From Agrypnia vestita (taxonomy: Eukaryota > Arthropoda > Insecta > Trichoptera > Phryganeidae), in contig JADDOH010000162.1 of NCBI GenBank assembly GCA_016648135.1, positions 186,001 through 250,000 on the forward strand: a stretch of 64,000 bases of DNA. Direction: 5' to 3'. Below, piece after piece: positions 1 to 10,815 of this stretch. Positions within the stretch are counted from its first letter, which is position 1. Every line of letters begins with the position of its first letter. The notes below the pieces were generated by a model. The model searched no databases and was not told the DNA's origin. It worked only from the letters and a program-made list of their open reading frames with translations. Made by a program: the position numbers and the translations under genes.

Positions 1-482
1 TTAGTTAGTCAGATTTTGAAATAATGCAAAATGTTAGGTATGGTATGCGCGATAAATACTTAATCACTGGTGAAAGTAGGTCCGCGTTGATCCGCTGGCG
101 AAATGGGAATGCTCTTGCGGGGCCCCGTGCCCCGGGTCTTTGGTTTCAGGTAGAAATTATTTTTCTTCCACGTGTCCTCATTGGTCCTTTTTTCTCACGC
201 GGTGACTGGAGTGTCTACTAACCCACAGATGTCAGCCCCGTGTCGCTTTCGTTGCTGCTCGATACTCGTGTCTCCACATAGTCATTTTCTCCAAGAAAAC
301 ATTATTTTGTTGCGTCCGGTAAATATTTGCAGATGGAATTATTTTATCCAATACATAAATACATTACGGAGGAATACCTAAAATATGAACTCTCTATTTA
401 GTATATTTACAGAGATATTCACATAATTAGAGGCGATGTCCACTCAGGAGAGGAAAGGTTATAATATTATGGTTATAATTAC
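1..482 (-). other. EAAT intron 4, partial
   Basis: Non-coding sequence past the donor at 482-481. The moderately GC-rich stretch 80-200 holds no recognisable exon or repeat. Confidence 0.6.
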
Positions 483-691
483 CAAGACTCTTGACGGCAA
501 GTATCTTCCCGGCGATAACGCTACTGATGCCGATGGGGGTGAGCCACATGACTCCCGTCACCATCTTCATGATGACTTCAAACACTGCCGTGAAAAAGTC
601 TATGACCACCTGACCCTTGTGTCCCACTGTTCCCAGAACGGTACCGAACACCAAGCAGAAGAACACGATGCCCAATGTATTGGTCCCGGAC
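483..691 (-). CDS. EAAT: EAAT exon 4
   Basis: Acceptor TTGCAG ahead of 691, donor TTG|GTAATT after 483. Encodes SGTNTLGIVFFCLVFGTVLG and VMWLTPIGISSVIAGKIL (TM5 and the start of TM6). It leaves one base for an exon that is not found in 1-482, so the gene runs off the window. Confidence 0.95.
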
Positions 692-3600
692 CTGCAATTT
701 TTTAGAAATATTTAAAGCACACGGAACGTAGATACTTATGTAAAAATTTATATGTGGAAACCAGGCGCTTAGATATTTTATAAAATATCCAATTTAAATA
801 TTAATCTGACAGAACAATTTAAATATTAATCTGACAGAATCTGTTGGGTATAAAAGCAAAGGCAGCAATATTCAAAAAATTAAAAAAATGTCTTAAATGC
901 AGTTACCAAGGATTATCTATTAATTTAAAATGTATCGATTTCTAGATTTTATGTACGTATCAGTTTTAAAATCATGTTTCCTATAAATTTATAGACCATG
1001 GTTCCTTTAAAATCTCGAATTAGTAATATAAATTAGTAATCCTCGACGATTGAATTAAATTTTTCTTGGATATTCCTCTGCTTTTATACCCCACAGTTGT
1101 GTTAAGAATATTATCAGATATACATTATAGTTCAATTTATTTCTTAGAAATTCTGTGACAGTTACGTAAAAAGCATGACCCAAATAATACATCCAAAAAA
1201 GTTTATTTTATATAGGTAGATACCTAGTTCAAGAAAAGCTTTATTTCAGAACCATCGACAATAGGAACTTAAGGCAAAACCTTACGATATTAATGTGAGA
1301 TCTATTTTTTTTAAATAAGTATTAATGAAATGCAAACAAAATAATAAGTGTGTGATGCAACCATCTAAAAGCTGGAACTAACTACAAACACAATTTACGC
1401 CGAGAATCATAAAACGAACCTAGCTAAATACTTATAGGATTATTAAAGACTCTTTCCTACTAAAAAATTACATTGCATTTCGTAATATATCATTAAAATT
1501 TGTGTGTTTGTGTTTGTCTAGGTGTCTATTCGTGGAATTTTAAAACGAAATAAAATACATAAAAATCGTGGTATTGACTTTATTGGAAAGATAATTTTAT
1601 GCTATTAGTGTTTAAATATAATTGCGATACCACGATTTTCGAAATGAATTTGCGCAATTTGTAAGCGTTGTTCTGGAATAAGTCAATTAAATGACAAACC
1701 AAACTGAGCACAAATCAACTTTCAAATTGGCAATTCAAACACCAAACCACTAAAAAGAGCACTCTATATTTTAACAAAACTATATTTTCAATGAAGCCAA
1801 TACCATGGCCATTAAAACGATTTTTATGTGCTTTTTTTCATTTTAAAGTTTTCGAAAAAACACCTGTATTTGAAAAAATACATCCTGTATTTGAAAAAAT
1901 ACATCCTATATTTGAAAAAATACACCCTGTATTTGAAAGTCAAATTTTTCTTAGTGCCCCGTTTTTGTTACATTATTAATTTGTGAAAAACTTGTACGCA
2001 TAATATTTATTGTGTTATATCAATCATTGCTTTTAGAAAAGACGGCATTTGCCTAAAGACTTTGATCATGATTAAAACTCTTTGCTGGCATTCAAACTGT
2101 TTCGAATACGAGTGGGTAAAGCTAGCAGTCGCATGGGCTCCTAAATATAAAAGATGTAAGAATTATTTTGAATAAAATATTGGAAATATATTCTTATAAA
2201 TACTTGTGCCCCGCGAAAAAGTTTGTGAATATGAATATGAACGCAGTTTATAAATACGCCTTTTACATGATTGAACCTACTTTGTGCAGTTATTCACCTA
2301 TATCTTATAACTCGCACCATTTGCACTGGCTGCTGTGTCTCTTCTGTCACGTTGGTAGTGTTCATTTGAACGGAATTCTCAAGAGCTGGCGCTTCTGATG
2401 GAACATACACGGTATGGGCTTGTTGGAAGGCCGCTTGGAACAGGTTATCGGGGAAGATGTTTCTGGAATAGAAAATATTTATTTACAATTAGTATTCAAT
2501 CAAACTAGGAAAGGTACTAAAATAACTCAGTGATAGAACAATTCGTCTCATAAAAAAAGGTAGACATTCGGCCGTATTCTGAAAATAACAAGATTGTTAT
2601 TTTGGTAATTGTTACCCCAATATTTAAAAATAGCTCGTTCGGTGATTACTATCCCAACATTCAAAAATACACGGGACGTATTTACTTATGCCCGTGTATT
2701 TACTTAATTAATTTACATTTACGACTTGGAATTTTAGATGAGACCTTTGGAAAGTAGTCGTTAATCTATATGGTCTAATAAGTGGGATATGCTGATTGAG
2801 GGAAATATGGAGTATAAAGCCATGTATTCACTAGGGGACAAATTGTCCCTCAACAGCACGCGCGGCATAGAGTCTACGTGACGTTGCAACGTCGTGCACT
2901 GTTCCGCGACCTCGCGCACAGCATAGCGCGGCATTTCTACGTGCCGTGGCAACGTTGCCGTGCGCACGGTACCCGAGCGTACTCACTGCAACATTCCGCG
3001 GAGCGTCAGTACCACGTGGTATGTTTACAAGTGAATACGCATGCGCTGTATCTGTCAAGATGACAATGCGGGGAAACGAAATCGTTCTCGAACTCATCGA
3101 GCTATATCGATCGAAGATCGCATAGAATGTCCGTCCTTCTTTCTCTTTGCAGTAAATAATTTCGCATTCTCCTCTTTTTTCTCCTCTTACTTTTCGACAA
3201 ACTCATTAACATAAACAGATACGTACGCATCATCATAACCTCATAGGGCGATATATTTCCGCGACGTTGGAAAACAATAATTATTTGCAAAAAGGACCTT
3301 GTTTTTAATAATATTCAATTTACTACAGTAAAACCTCGTTGATTTGAAATTGCGACCCAAAAAAACATTTCGAATTGCGCGGAACCCCGTTTTCGCCAAA
3401 TGAGATACCGCAGCTGTCATCCATAACCTCATCGGATGACATTTCCGCGACAAGATATGCGAGTCCCGGTGTGTACACGTCAAATGACCGCGTCATTGTC
3501 CCCGAAACATGAGCGTAGATGTTGATGCGACATGTCGAGCGGAATGTTTCGCGATTTGTCCCCTAGTGAATACATGGCTTAAGAGTTTCATAAATAATTG

Positions 3601-6600
3601 TCATTATGAACCCATGACATGGAGCAGAAATTGCATCCTTTTTTATATCATATTTATATATGATGGTTGCACCATCACTTTCCAACACCCAACTCTTGTG
3701 CAGTAATGACATAATATAAATAATTTTAAATTAAAATAGATACATCAATATTTTGTTACACATATGTTGGATGTTCTTAAAAAAATCTGTTTATTTGATG
3801 TCGAAGCGATATTTACCTATATCATAACGCAAACCAGTCAATGCTGTATGGAGTTTTGTCTAAAATACTTATAAGTTTTTGATGAATCCAAACTAATATA
3901 CAAAGAGGTAAAGCTTGTGAGTTTGTAAGTTTGGACTAAATATGTAAGTTTGGATGTAGGAGATAATCTCCGAAACTACTCGTCCGATTTCAAAAATTAT
4001 TTCACCAATATTTAGAATGGACTTTCTGGGTGGTTATAGGCTATACATCATCTAGTTAAAACTTTTTTACAACTAAAGTCGACGAAAAAACTGTCAAGCG
4101 AAAGCGTTTCTTACGAACGCTGCCTTAACGGTAAGAGAAAAATGAAAGCTCTCTATAGAGAAGTTGTAGAACTCAAAAAGGCCTATAAAAAAGTTCACAA
4201 CGACATGTATCTAAATGTTAAGGTTAATTCACAAATTGACAAAATATGAATAAAATACAAATTTAAAATTATATACATATTCAAAATTGTATTTCAAATT
4301 ATTTAAAATTAATCTGTCGGTAATATTAAATTCTTATCAAAAAAAATTTGCTTATAGTCAGGAAAATTTTATGTACATAGAAATTGCCTTGTACACAACA
4401 TTGTTTGGACGAGTAGTTTAGATTATATTGATTTTTCACTGATATCTACTCTTATAGTCTCAAACTGAATTCCACGCGGGCGAAGCTGCGGGCACGGCTA
4501 GTTTTATACAGGATGTACCAAAGCTAGTAGCAGAAACTTGGCCGGTAGATTCCTGCCTATGTTATGAGTCTAAAATGTTCAAGTAACCATCACCTAATAT
4601 CAAAGTTATGGAGATATGCAAAGTTTGTATTTTTTCAATATTTTTGACTTATTTTTTGCAAAAAGTTGAACTATCATTACAGTAACTATTGATATTAAGG
4701 TCATGGTTGCTCCAACATTTTAGACTCATAACATAGGCAGGAATCTACCGGCCAAGTTTCTGCTGCTAGCTCTGGTACACCCTGTATAAAATAAGTTCTA
4801 ATATTATTTTAAAAGTAATATTATTTTAAGTAGAAACTAGTTTGTTTCATTACATAACTATTAATTTATTCATTCAAAGAGTTCAAATATTAAATTGAAG
4901 CCAAAATTTTCGCCACAATAATGGAAATACCTAATGACATTTGACAGATGTCTTGACGTTTCTCTATTTTTTAGAGTTGGGGTAACAATCAACCATTTGT
5001 TATTTTAAAAATAGACCGATTATCACTGAGAATTCATTTGTTATTGACCGTATTCTGAAATAAGTAATACTGCTATTTCGGTAATGTTCGGTTGTAATGC
5101 CGTCAATTTTGTCGTTTTAAGTTCGACAGGTTTCAAATTAAAGAATTCAATCAATCATACAGCTCTAAAACGTAAACACCCGTTAAGTTTGTAGATAAAT
5201 TAGAGTTGTGGATAACTTAACTTTTGTTTATGTTTTAGGGCTTTCTGATTGATTGATTTCATTAATTCCAAACCTGTCAAACATAAAATGACAAAATTGA
5301 CGAAATTACTATGTTATACACCAACTGTCATGATACCGAAATAGCAGGCGCGTGCGGTGGGAACATTGAAGCATGACTTTTTTGTAAACGTATATTTTGG
5401 AAAAAAAATAGTAATCAAATATTTATGCTGCAGATTTCTATGATATATCAAAATATGAATAGGTACTATGATAACAATTGTCATAGAAATATTACGAAAT
5501 ATATGTTGTATTCCGATTTTTTTTTCTAAATAATTGGTTACGTCAAAGTCATGCTGCGATGTTCCCACTGCACGCCCCTGATTGAAAATCCAGTCTTTAT
5601 GACACCACGTAGGAATTTTTTTATAAAGGGCCCCCTTGTATTTTTTTTATGAACGATGAAAATTTTCCATGAAAATCCGAAATAAAATTTGCTGGTCCGC
5701 CATTTTGTTTTTTTTAGATATCGAATTTCCCCCACGCGATGCTGGAAACCTATATTAGGTCCTTACATATGAAATTGGCGTTTTTCCGTACTGGCAAATT
5801 TGATCTCAAATATCTTCTCATTGGTTAGGAATTCCAAATCCAAATTTATACAGCTATTTACTCATGTATTTGTGTTTTGAAAATTATAATTCATTTGTTT
5901 TTTCCTCAATTGTTTTTTTCTTTGCGTCACTCAGTTTATAAAATGAAAAACTTGAAATATCGCGTTATTAACGAGTACGAGTTCCACCGTGGCACCAGTG
6001 CTGCAGAAACGGCTCGAAGGATTAATGATGTGTATGGCGACGGTGCCGCAAAAGAAAACACAGTGCGTTTTTGGTTCCAACGTTTTCGTTCTGGAAATTT
6101 CGACCTGCAGAACAAGCCCCGTGGACGGCCGTAGACCAAAGTTGATAATGAAGAATTGAAGGCTATTGTGGAAGCGGATCCATCGCAAACCACATCCGAG
6201 TTAGCTGCAGGCTGCGGTGTTAGTGATAAAACTGTTTTAAACCACTTGAAGCAAATTGGTAAGGTGAAAAATCTTGAAAGGTGGGTACCTCACGAATTGA
6301 GTGAAGCAAATCAACAAACTCGCGTTGACTGCTGCGTTGCATTACTCAACCGGCACAATAATGAAGGGATTTTAAATCGAATCATTACCTGTGATGAAAA
6401 GTGGATCCTGTACAATAATCGGAAGCGCTCATCGCAATGGCTGAACCCTGCCGAACCAGCCAAACCATGCCCCAAGCGAAAATTGACTCCAAAAAAGTTA
6501 CTTGTGAGCGTTTGGTGGACTAGTGCTGGTGTTGTTCACTACAGCTTTCTTAAATCTGGCCAGACGATTACGGCAGATGTCTATTGTCAGCAACTGCAAA

Positions 6601-9138
6601 CCATGATGGAAAAGCTAGCTGCTAAACCACCGAGGCTGGTTAATCGCTCTAGGCCACTGCTGCTTCATGATAACGCTAGACTACACACTGCACAACAGAC
6701 GGCTACCAAATTAGAGGAGCTTCAATTGGAATGTCTAAGACATCCACCGTACTCTCCGGACCTTGCCCCAACAGATTACCACTTTTTTCGAAATTTGGAT
6801 AACTTCTTGCAAAGGAAAAAATTCAACTCCGATGGGGCAGTCAAAACCGCCTTCAAAGATTTTATTGATTCCCGTCCGAATGGTTTTTATAGTAAAGGGA
6901 TCGATGAACTACCTATGAGATGGCAAAAGTGCATAGATAGAAATGGTACATACTTTGATTAAATAAATATATTATAATAAAAAAAATCGGCTTTATGTTC
7001 CTCCCATACTAAACGTCAATTTCATATGTAAAGACCTAATATGTCTAGTTTCTAAATATATTTATATTTATTTTTCTGATGAACCGTATGGCTTAATCGC
7101 TTGTCAACCGCCGAGCAGCAATTTCGTCGGAAGCAGTGTACACCGCAAACTATACTTTTGATTCGAGTACAAAAATTTGTATACTGTCTTCAATATGTAT
7201 AATATATACTTATTGAAGATTAACTATTAAGTATTAATAAAAAAAATCCGTCTATCGTTTGCTTGAAAATAATTACGAAAAATACACTCTCTATCGCGCA
7301 TGAACCGTGGTGTGGGGCCTTAAAATACTTGTGAAGGCAGCAAAAATGATTTATGATATTTGTAACATGGTCCAACAATAAGAACAAAAGTAACTAAAAT
7401 AGTAATACAACAATAACTAAAAGTGTGTCCTAATTTGATGTTCACATTTTTTAATATCATATACTTTTCGACTACATCTAGTGATTTAGTCGCCATAATT
7501 TGTGCTTTAAAAAATTCTAATGAAATTTACAAGAAATACACATATGTAAATATGTATATGTATAATTGAATGGAAACATTTAGATATAAACATTTTAAAG
7601 GTAACTTTTTTATTTTTTTTCAATTTGTTTTATAGAGCAGGTACGGTAATGGTAATTAAAATGATCAACAAAATAAGGAATTAAAATATGTTGTTTTTAA
7701 ATTGTATCGTATCATAAACATATAATATAGGTTTAGGAAAATATTATACGATGGGAAGGGAGATTAATCAATTTATTTCACAATGTCAATTTTAATCAAA
7801 TCCGTAAAATAATATATTTACCTCCATATCAAATCGCGTTTTCCATCAAAATTATTTCATCACATCATCAAACATTTTTGCACCAAATATTACCGATTTA
7901 TGCTGTTGATTCTTGTTTGTTGATGAAGTACAAATTTCGATAGATGCTTAACATTATATTTGTATTACCTTCCCAAATCCAGCAGGCTATCCATAATATT
8001 GACTTCTCTGCTATTCTCGATCACCGGCTGCACGTCCAACTTCAGTCCAGGGTCTCCAGGGTGGATGGCCAGGACCAGGCAGATTCCCAAGAAAGCGTTG
8101 AACATGGATGTTAGAATGAAGTACACCAGCGTCCTGATCGCTATCTTCCCGTTCATCTTGGCATTCAGACTGGCGGATCCCGCTATAAGACTGGCGACAA
8201 TGAGCGGTAGTATCATCAACTTCAATATTCTCATGAAGAGCTCTCCTGGATACGATATGAGCATTATGGCGTTCGGTCCTAGATCGAGAAGTCGTAATGA
8301 AAAACCTGTAATCATGTAAGGTTTTAACGATCGTTTTATGTATTATAATACCATCAACGTTTGATATATTACAAATAAATGAACTTTGATATATTGAAAA
8401 TTATTGAAAGTTTGATACAATATTACAAATGATTTATCGTTTGATGTGAGCATAGTACCCAACGCAAAGTGAAAAGATGGGCAACAGAACACTGGCATAT
8501 CTGGCTAATATCTGGCTAATTACGTAATAAATCAAATATTTTTAAGATTATTAAGCGAGTTTATAAATTCTAATCAAATATTTGCTCCTTTCGAAATAAG
8601 TCCTCAAACAATATAACTCAAATACTAGTTTAAAATAGACTACCAAAAATAAAATAAAATTTAGAAAAATTACTTTACTCATAAATAATTACGAAAATGT
8701 ATTTTAAAATATTATACACGGATCAACACGAGTTTGAAAAGAAGGGGAAGAACATTTTTTCCTAGTTTAGCTAATTAAATTTGGCAAACACAAACGAGGA
8801 GATGATTCTCGTTATGTTTTAGATAGTCTCACTACTACTAGACTAGCATAACTGTTCAAAGCACAGTTTTATACACATGGTAATAATTTAAGTGAATACA
8901 GGAAAAGTCCATCATTTTATTGAGCTGCGTGTGAAAGAAGCGAAATAAACTCACCGAAGATGACTCCGAGAATAACGCCGGACAGCGTGACGACGAGCAG
9001 CAGGTTCTCCCGAAGGCAGCGGCGGGCCCCCGTGAGCTCCAGCGGCGCCGCCGTGGGGCCCGTGGCCGCCCCGGCCCCCGGCCCCGAGGAGCCCATCTTG
9101 GCGAACAGGTACTCTGGAAAGCGACCCGTCTTCTCCAT
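483..9138 (-). CDS. EAAT: Excitatory amino acid transporter (SLC1 family), N-terminal 4 coding exons, gene continues beyond left edge
   Basis: Plasma-membrane Na+-coupled glutamate/aspartate symporter that clears transmitter from synapses (family knowledge). Four exons (9138-8955, 8305-7969, 2462-2298, 691-483) join in frame with phases 1, 2, 2 and give about 298 residues. TM1 lies near residues 46-61; TM2 near 83-104 carries LKLMILPLIVASLIAG; TM3 near 116-142 ends in the family motif IHPGDP (142-147). DLGRNIFPDNLFQAAFQQ spans the exon 2/3 junction. Two N-glycosylation sequons (N208, N211) sit in the large extracellular loop, and TNTLGIVFFCLVFG starts TM5. The start is the ATG at 9138; the frame stays open upstream of it without another ATG before a TTG. 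HP1, TM7, HP2 and TM8, which bind substrate and sodium, lie outside the window. The 5.5-kb intron 2 is packed with transposons. EAAT1 and EAAT2 paralogues cannot be told apart from this part. Confidence 0.95.
841..1096. mobile_element. MITE-like inverted-repeat element, GGGGTATAAAAGCAAAGGC family
   Basis: Left end CTGTTGGGTATAAAAGC is mirrored by GCTTTTATACCCCACAG at the right end, and the arms continue inward with mismatches. No coding capacity in 256 bp. A longer copy of the same family lies at 14393-15332. Superfamily unknown. Confidence 0.65.
1862..1938 (+). repeat. 21-bp tandem repeat
   Basis: About four copies of a unit with core TATTTGAAAAAATACA, each nearly self-complementary. The unit length is a multiple of three, so one frame reads VFEKIHP repeatedly, but nothing else suggests a gene. 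Confidence 0.75.
2298..2462 (-). CDS. EAAT: EAAT exon 3
   Basis: Acceptor TTCCAG ahead of 2462; donor AG|GTGAAT after 2298. Encodes NIFPDNLFQAAFQQAHTVYV and the glycosylated extracellular loop with sequons NTT and NVT. The junction codons rebuild Arg on both sides. No open frame of its own marks it; it was placed from phase and homology. Confidence 0.93.
2817..3583. mobile_element. Non-autonomous DNA transposon with 27-bp terminal inverted repeats
   Basis: The left end reads AGCCATGTATTCACTAGGGG and continues ACAAAT; the right end (3556-3583) is its reverse complement. Between them is GC-richer sequence with no transposase frame, and two diverged direct copies of a CATAACCTCATNGG...TTTCCGCGAC segment (about 3234-3275 and 3421-3452). 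It lies in EAAT intron 2. Confidence 0.7.
3887..4501 (+). mobile_element. Helitron-like non-autonomous element
   Basis: Begins TCCAAACTAATATACAAAGA after an A and ends in GGGCGAAGCTGCGGGCACGG then CTAG followed by T: a TC start, a GC hairpin shortly before a CTAG end, inserted between A and T, as Helitrons do. A diverged relative with the same internal phrases (AATCTCCGAAACTA, GAACGCTRCCTTAACGGT) is at 59207-59591. A SINE/RTE origin is the alternative. Confidence 0.55.
4503..4790. mobile_element. MITE, CAGGGTGTACC family (Tc1/mariner-type ends)
   Basis: Near-perfect inverted arms of about 85 bp: TTTATACAGGATGTACCA on the left and the reverse complement of TTTATACAGGGTGTACCAGA on the right, with CTTGGCCGGTAGATTCCTGC in both. 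Flanked by TA. The arms surround an AT-rich core. It abuts the Helitron-like element directly. Confidence 0.8.
5050..5344. mobile_element. MITE with long inverted arms
   Basis: The left arm (CTGCTATTTCGGTAATGTTC ... GTCAATTTTGTCGTTTTAAG) is mirrored by the right arm ending CCGAAATAGCAG near 5348, including GACAGGTTT and the ATCAATCA tract. Relatives of the outer GGCCGTATTCTGAAA motif occur near 2570 and 22000-22035. Confidence 0.65.
5345..5580. mobile_element. MITE with CAGGGGCGTGCRGTGGGAAC ends
   Basis: Left CAGGCGCGTGCGGTGGGAAC and the reverse complement of the right end CAGGGGCGTGCAGTGGGAAC agree over about 40 bp. The ends look hAT-like, but an 8-bp target duplication is not seen, perhaps because it inserted into or beside the previous MITE. 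Confidence 0.6.
5755..7039 (+). mobile_element. mariner transposon, nearly intact
   Basis: A 1285-bp element flanked by TA on both sides (5753-5754, 7040-7041). The terminal inverted repeats are about 29 bp: TTAGGTCCTTACATATGAAA on the left and TTAGGTCTTTACATATGAAA reading in from the right, with two mismatches over the repeat. It encodes a D,D34D transposase with one internal stop. Length, TA duplication and termini are all typical of mariner. Confidence 0.95.
5943..6962 (+). pseudogene. mariner transposase, single in-frame stop
   Basis: Cut-and-paste DNA transposase. From the ATG at 5943 the frame gives 63 residues with the N-terminal helix-turn-helix (ETARRINDVYGDGAAKENTV, then WFQRFRSG), a TAG at 6132-6134, and then in the same frame 275 residues to the stop at 6960. 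The catalytic triad is present: the first Asp in CDEKW, the second in LLLHDNARLH, and the third in APTDYHFF with 34 residues between the last two (D34D). YSPDLAPTDYHFF is a mariner signature. Apart from the stop, no frameshift or deletion is seen, so the copy is young. The stop separates most of the DNA-binding domain from the catalytic domain. It may have come from a C-to-T change. Confidence 0.95.
7969..8305 (-). CDS. EAAT: EAAT exon 2
   Basis: Acceptor TTACAG at 8306-8311, donor AAG|GTAAT after 7969. Encodes residues 62-173: YPGELFMRILKLMILPLI (TM2), the TM3 helix and IHPGDP. These are hallmark SLC1 segments. Confidence 0.97.
8955..9138 (-). CDS. EAAT: EAAT exon 1 (coding part)
   Basis: ATG at 9138 opens MEKTGRFPEYLF, then a Gly/Ala/Pro-rich cytosolic stretch (residues 15-35) and RENLLLVVTLSGVILGVIF, the TM1 segment. 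It ends at CG|GTGAGT with one base left over, matching the phase of exon 2. A 5' UTR presumably lies directly upstream. Confidence 0.9.
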
Positions 9139-10385
9139 CAAGACGCAAATAATCCGGAACCTTCGCCGCTGCCCTGTACTACCTGACTTTAAACTTGGTC
9201 CTCTTTTCAAGGATGCGTCTCTGACTTTCTTGAGGACCCGTTTTTGCGAATTTACGAAAACCGTTTTGATTTTACGAAAAAATCGCGAACAAGTATTTAA
9301 AGATCTCTATTACCGTCTTCGGTTTAATAAGTTGTCCCCGTTTTGTCTCTCTACGCAAACAGCCCGAGTTAGTTTTATTGGATTACGAGCGGTTGCACTT
9401 ATCTGCACCGCTAATGCAATAATGGGATTTCGCGAATACGATCAGCTGTGGCTTCGACGAATAAATGAATTCGTAATTTTGAAGGCAATGTGAATGAATG
9501 TCTTCTTGGAATTCGCCTAATACTATTAAAATGACGCGATAGTTGGATTAACAAGTACTTTTCCAGAGTTAGTTATAATAATATTACGATAACGAGAGGC
9601 AGAATACGGAGATGCGCGAAGCGAGCGGTCCAGCGGGCCGTGCGATACTAACAGCCGCGGGTGGTTATCGATCAGCCCCCAACCCTTCTCACCGCCCTGC
9701 TATATTTATCCCTTTCGAGCCCCGACAAAATTGTAAACAAAGGAAAATTATCTAAAAAAATTATTCTGAGGAAACATTTAGCTAACGTAAAAAAGTGAGG
9801 CCATACAGCGCAGCAGACTTCCATAGATAACAATGAATACATAACTAAGAAAACTGAAAAAAATGTGATATTCTTGCGAAGAATAAGACGAAAATTGACT
9901 CGTGAAATAGTAATTTAATAATAGTTTATAAATCAATAATTGCTCCTCATTTTAATACTGCTCCATTATTTTATACTTGCAAAAACAGAGCGATGAACAT
10001 CATTCTGAAGAGAAATAAATACTCTAAAATTAAAAAGTTAACAGATTTAAATTGGCACACCGTAAAACAAGGACTAAAGCTTAACACAATGATTTTTTGT
10101 ACAAAATTTTAAACGGTTGAATGGCAAAATACTTTTAAAAAAAAGTAACCCATAAAAACCAAGTTTTTATTATACTCCCTTTCTCATTTACTAGTTGAAA
10201 CATTTTTTTTCGCTTAACCTACGCGTTGGGCTTCGGTCGGGCGACGCTACGAAAGGGAGTAATAAAAAATTTCCAAAAATGCAAAATTATACTATAATCA
10301 GTTTATAACGACTTAATAAGTTGTATGAAAAAACCATTCAAAATTTGAAAAATCCAAAAATCTCTTAATTTTTTCTAACGAAAAT
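9139..10385. other. EAAT 5' region, no gene seen
   Basis: Upstream of the EAAT start codon. The 5' UTR and promoter should lie here; a GC-richer patch is at 9595-9720. Beyond that the sequence is AT-rich and featureless. Confidence 0.5.
9672..9712 (-). promoter_or_regulatory. Possible EAAT core promoter (TATA-like box)
   Basis: On the minus strand GGGATAAATATAG (about 9700-9712) precedes a GC-rich CpG-bearing patch leading toward the EAAT ATG about 0.5 kb away. Position and composition suit a promoter; no transcript evidence exists here. Confidence 0.2.
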
Positions 10386-10499
10386 TTGATAGATCTTCTT
10401 GATCGTCGCCACGAGTCTGCTTGCAAAGTTTCAGCTCGAATGGATCACGGAAAAGGGGTTTTAAATGGATCCAATTTTTTTTCGTCAGACAAGATGACT

Positions 10500-10815
10500 A
10501 ACAGACGCCACGAGTATATAAAGGGAATAATAAAATTAAATATAACACAGATATTCATGGACCTAATACAAGAAATGCAACGAGATAGGATTTCCAAATA
10601 CAGTGAAAATAAATACAGAGAACAGGTTTTATTTAAAAGGAATAAAGGAATACAATAATCTACCAGAGAATATAGAAAAACAGAGAAATATCATATTTTT
10701 GTTGCATATTTTTGAAAGAATGCGGACGTCACATCACCGAATCTATGTTATAGTTTCTCCAAATAATATGCATGCAGACAACAACATTTCCATCGACAGT
10801 TTCAAAAAATAACAA
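10500..10815 (+). pseudogene. Non-LTR retrotransposon reverse transcriptase C-terminal remnant
   Basis: One frame reads RHEYIKGIIKLNITQIF and another FYLKGIKEYNNLPENIEKQR, resembling the tail of LINE polymerases (the 'FYxGxxxYNxLPxxI' pattern). Two overlapping frames are needed, so it is frameshifted. Weakly supported. Confidence 0.4.

Larger units (their letters stand above)
692..2297 (-). other. EAAT intron 3 with short repeats
   Basis: AT-rich intron. It holds a direct repeat (TTTAAATATTAATCTGACAG twice, about 790-838), the inverted-repeat element at 841-1096, a short inverted repeat around 1561-1640 (AAATCGTGGTAT / ATACCACGATTT) and the 21-bp tandem repeat at 1862-1938. The rest shows nothing. 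Confidence 0.6.

Noticed and set aside
436..705. Plus-strand open frame of 89 codons
   Set aside because: It is the antisense of EAAT exon 4, whose protein is clearly recognisable on the minus strand.
1791..1979. Small protein with VFEKIHP repeats
   Set aside because: It is a 21-bp DNA tandem repeat inside an EAAT intron, on the opposite strand, with no splice or start support.
8960..9493. Plus-strand open frame of 177 codons
   Set aside because: Antisense to EAAT exon 1 and its 5' region; no family resemblance and explained by the GC-rich exon.
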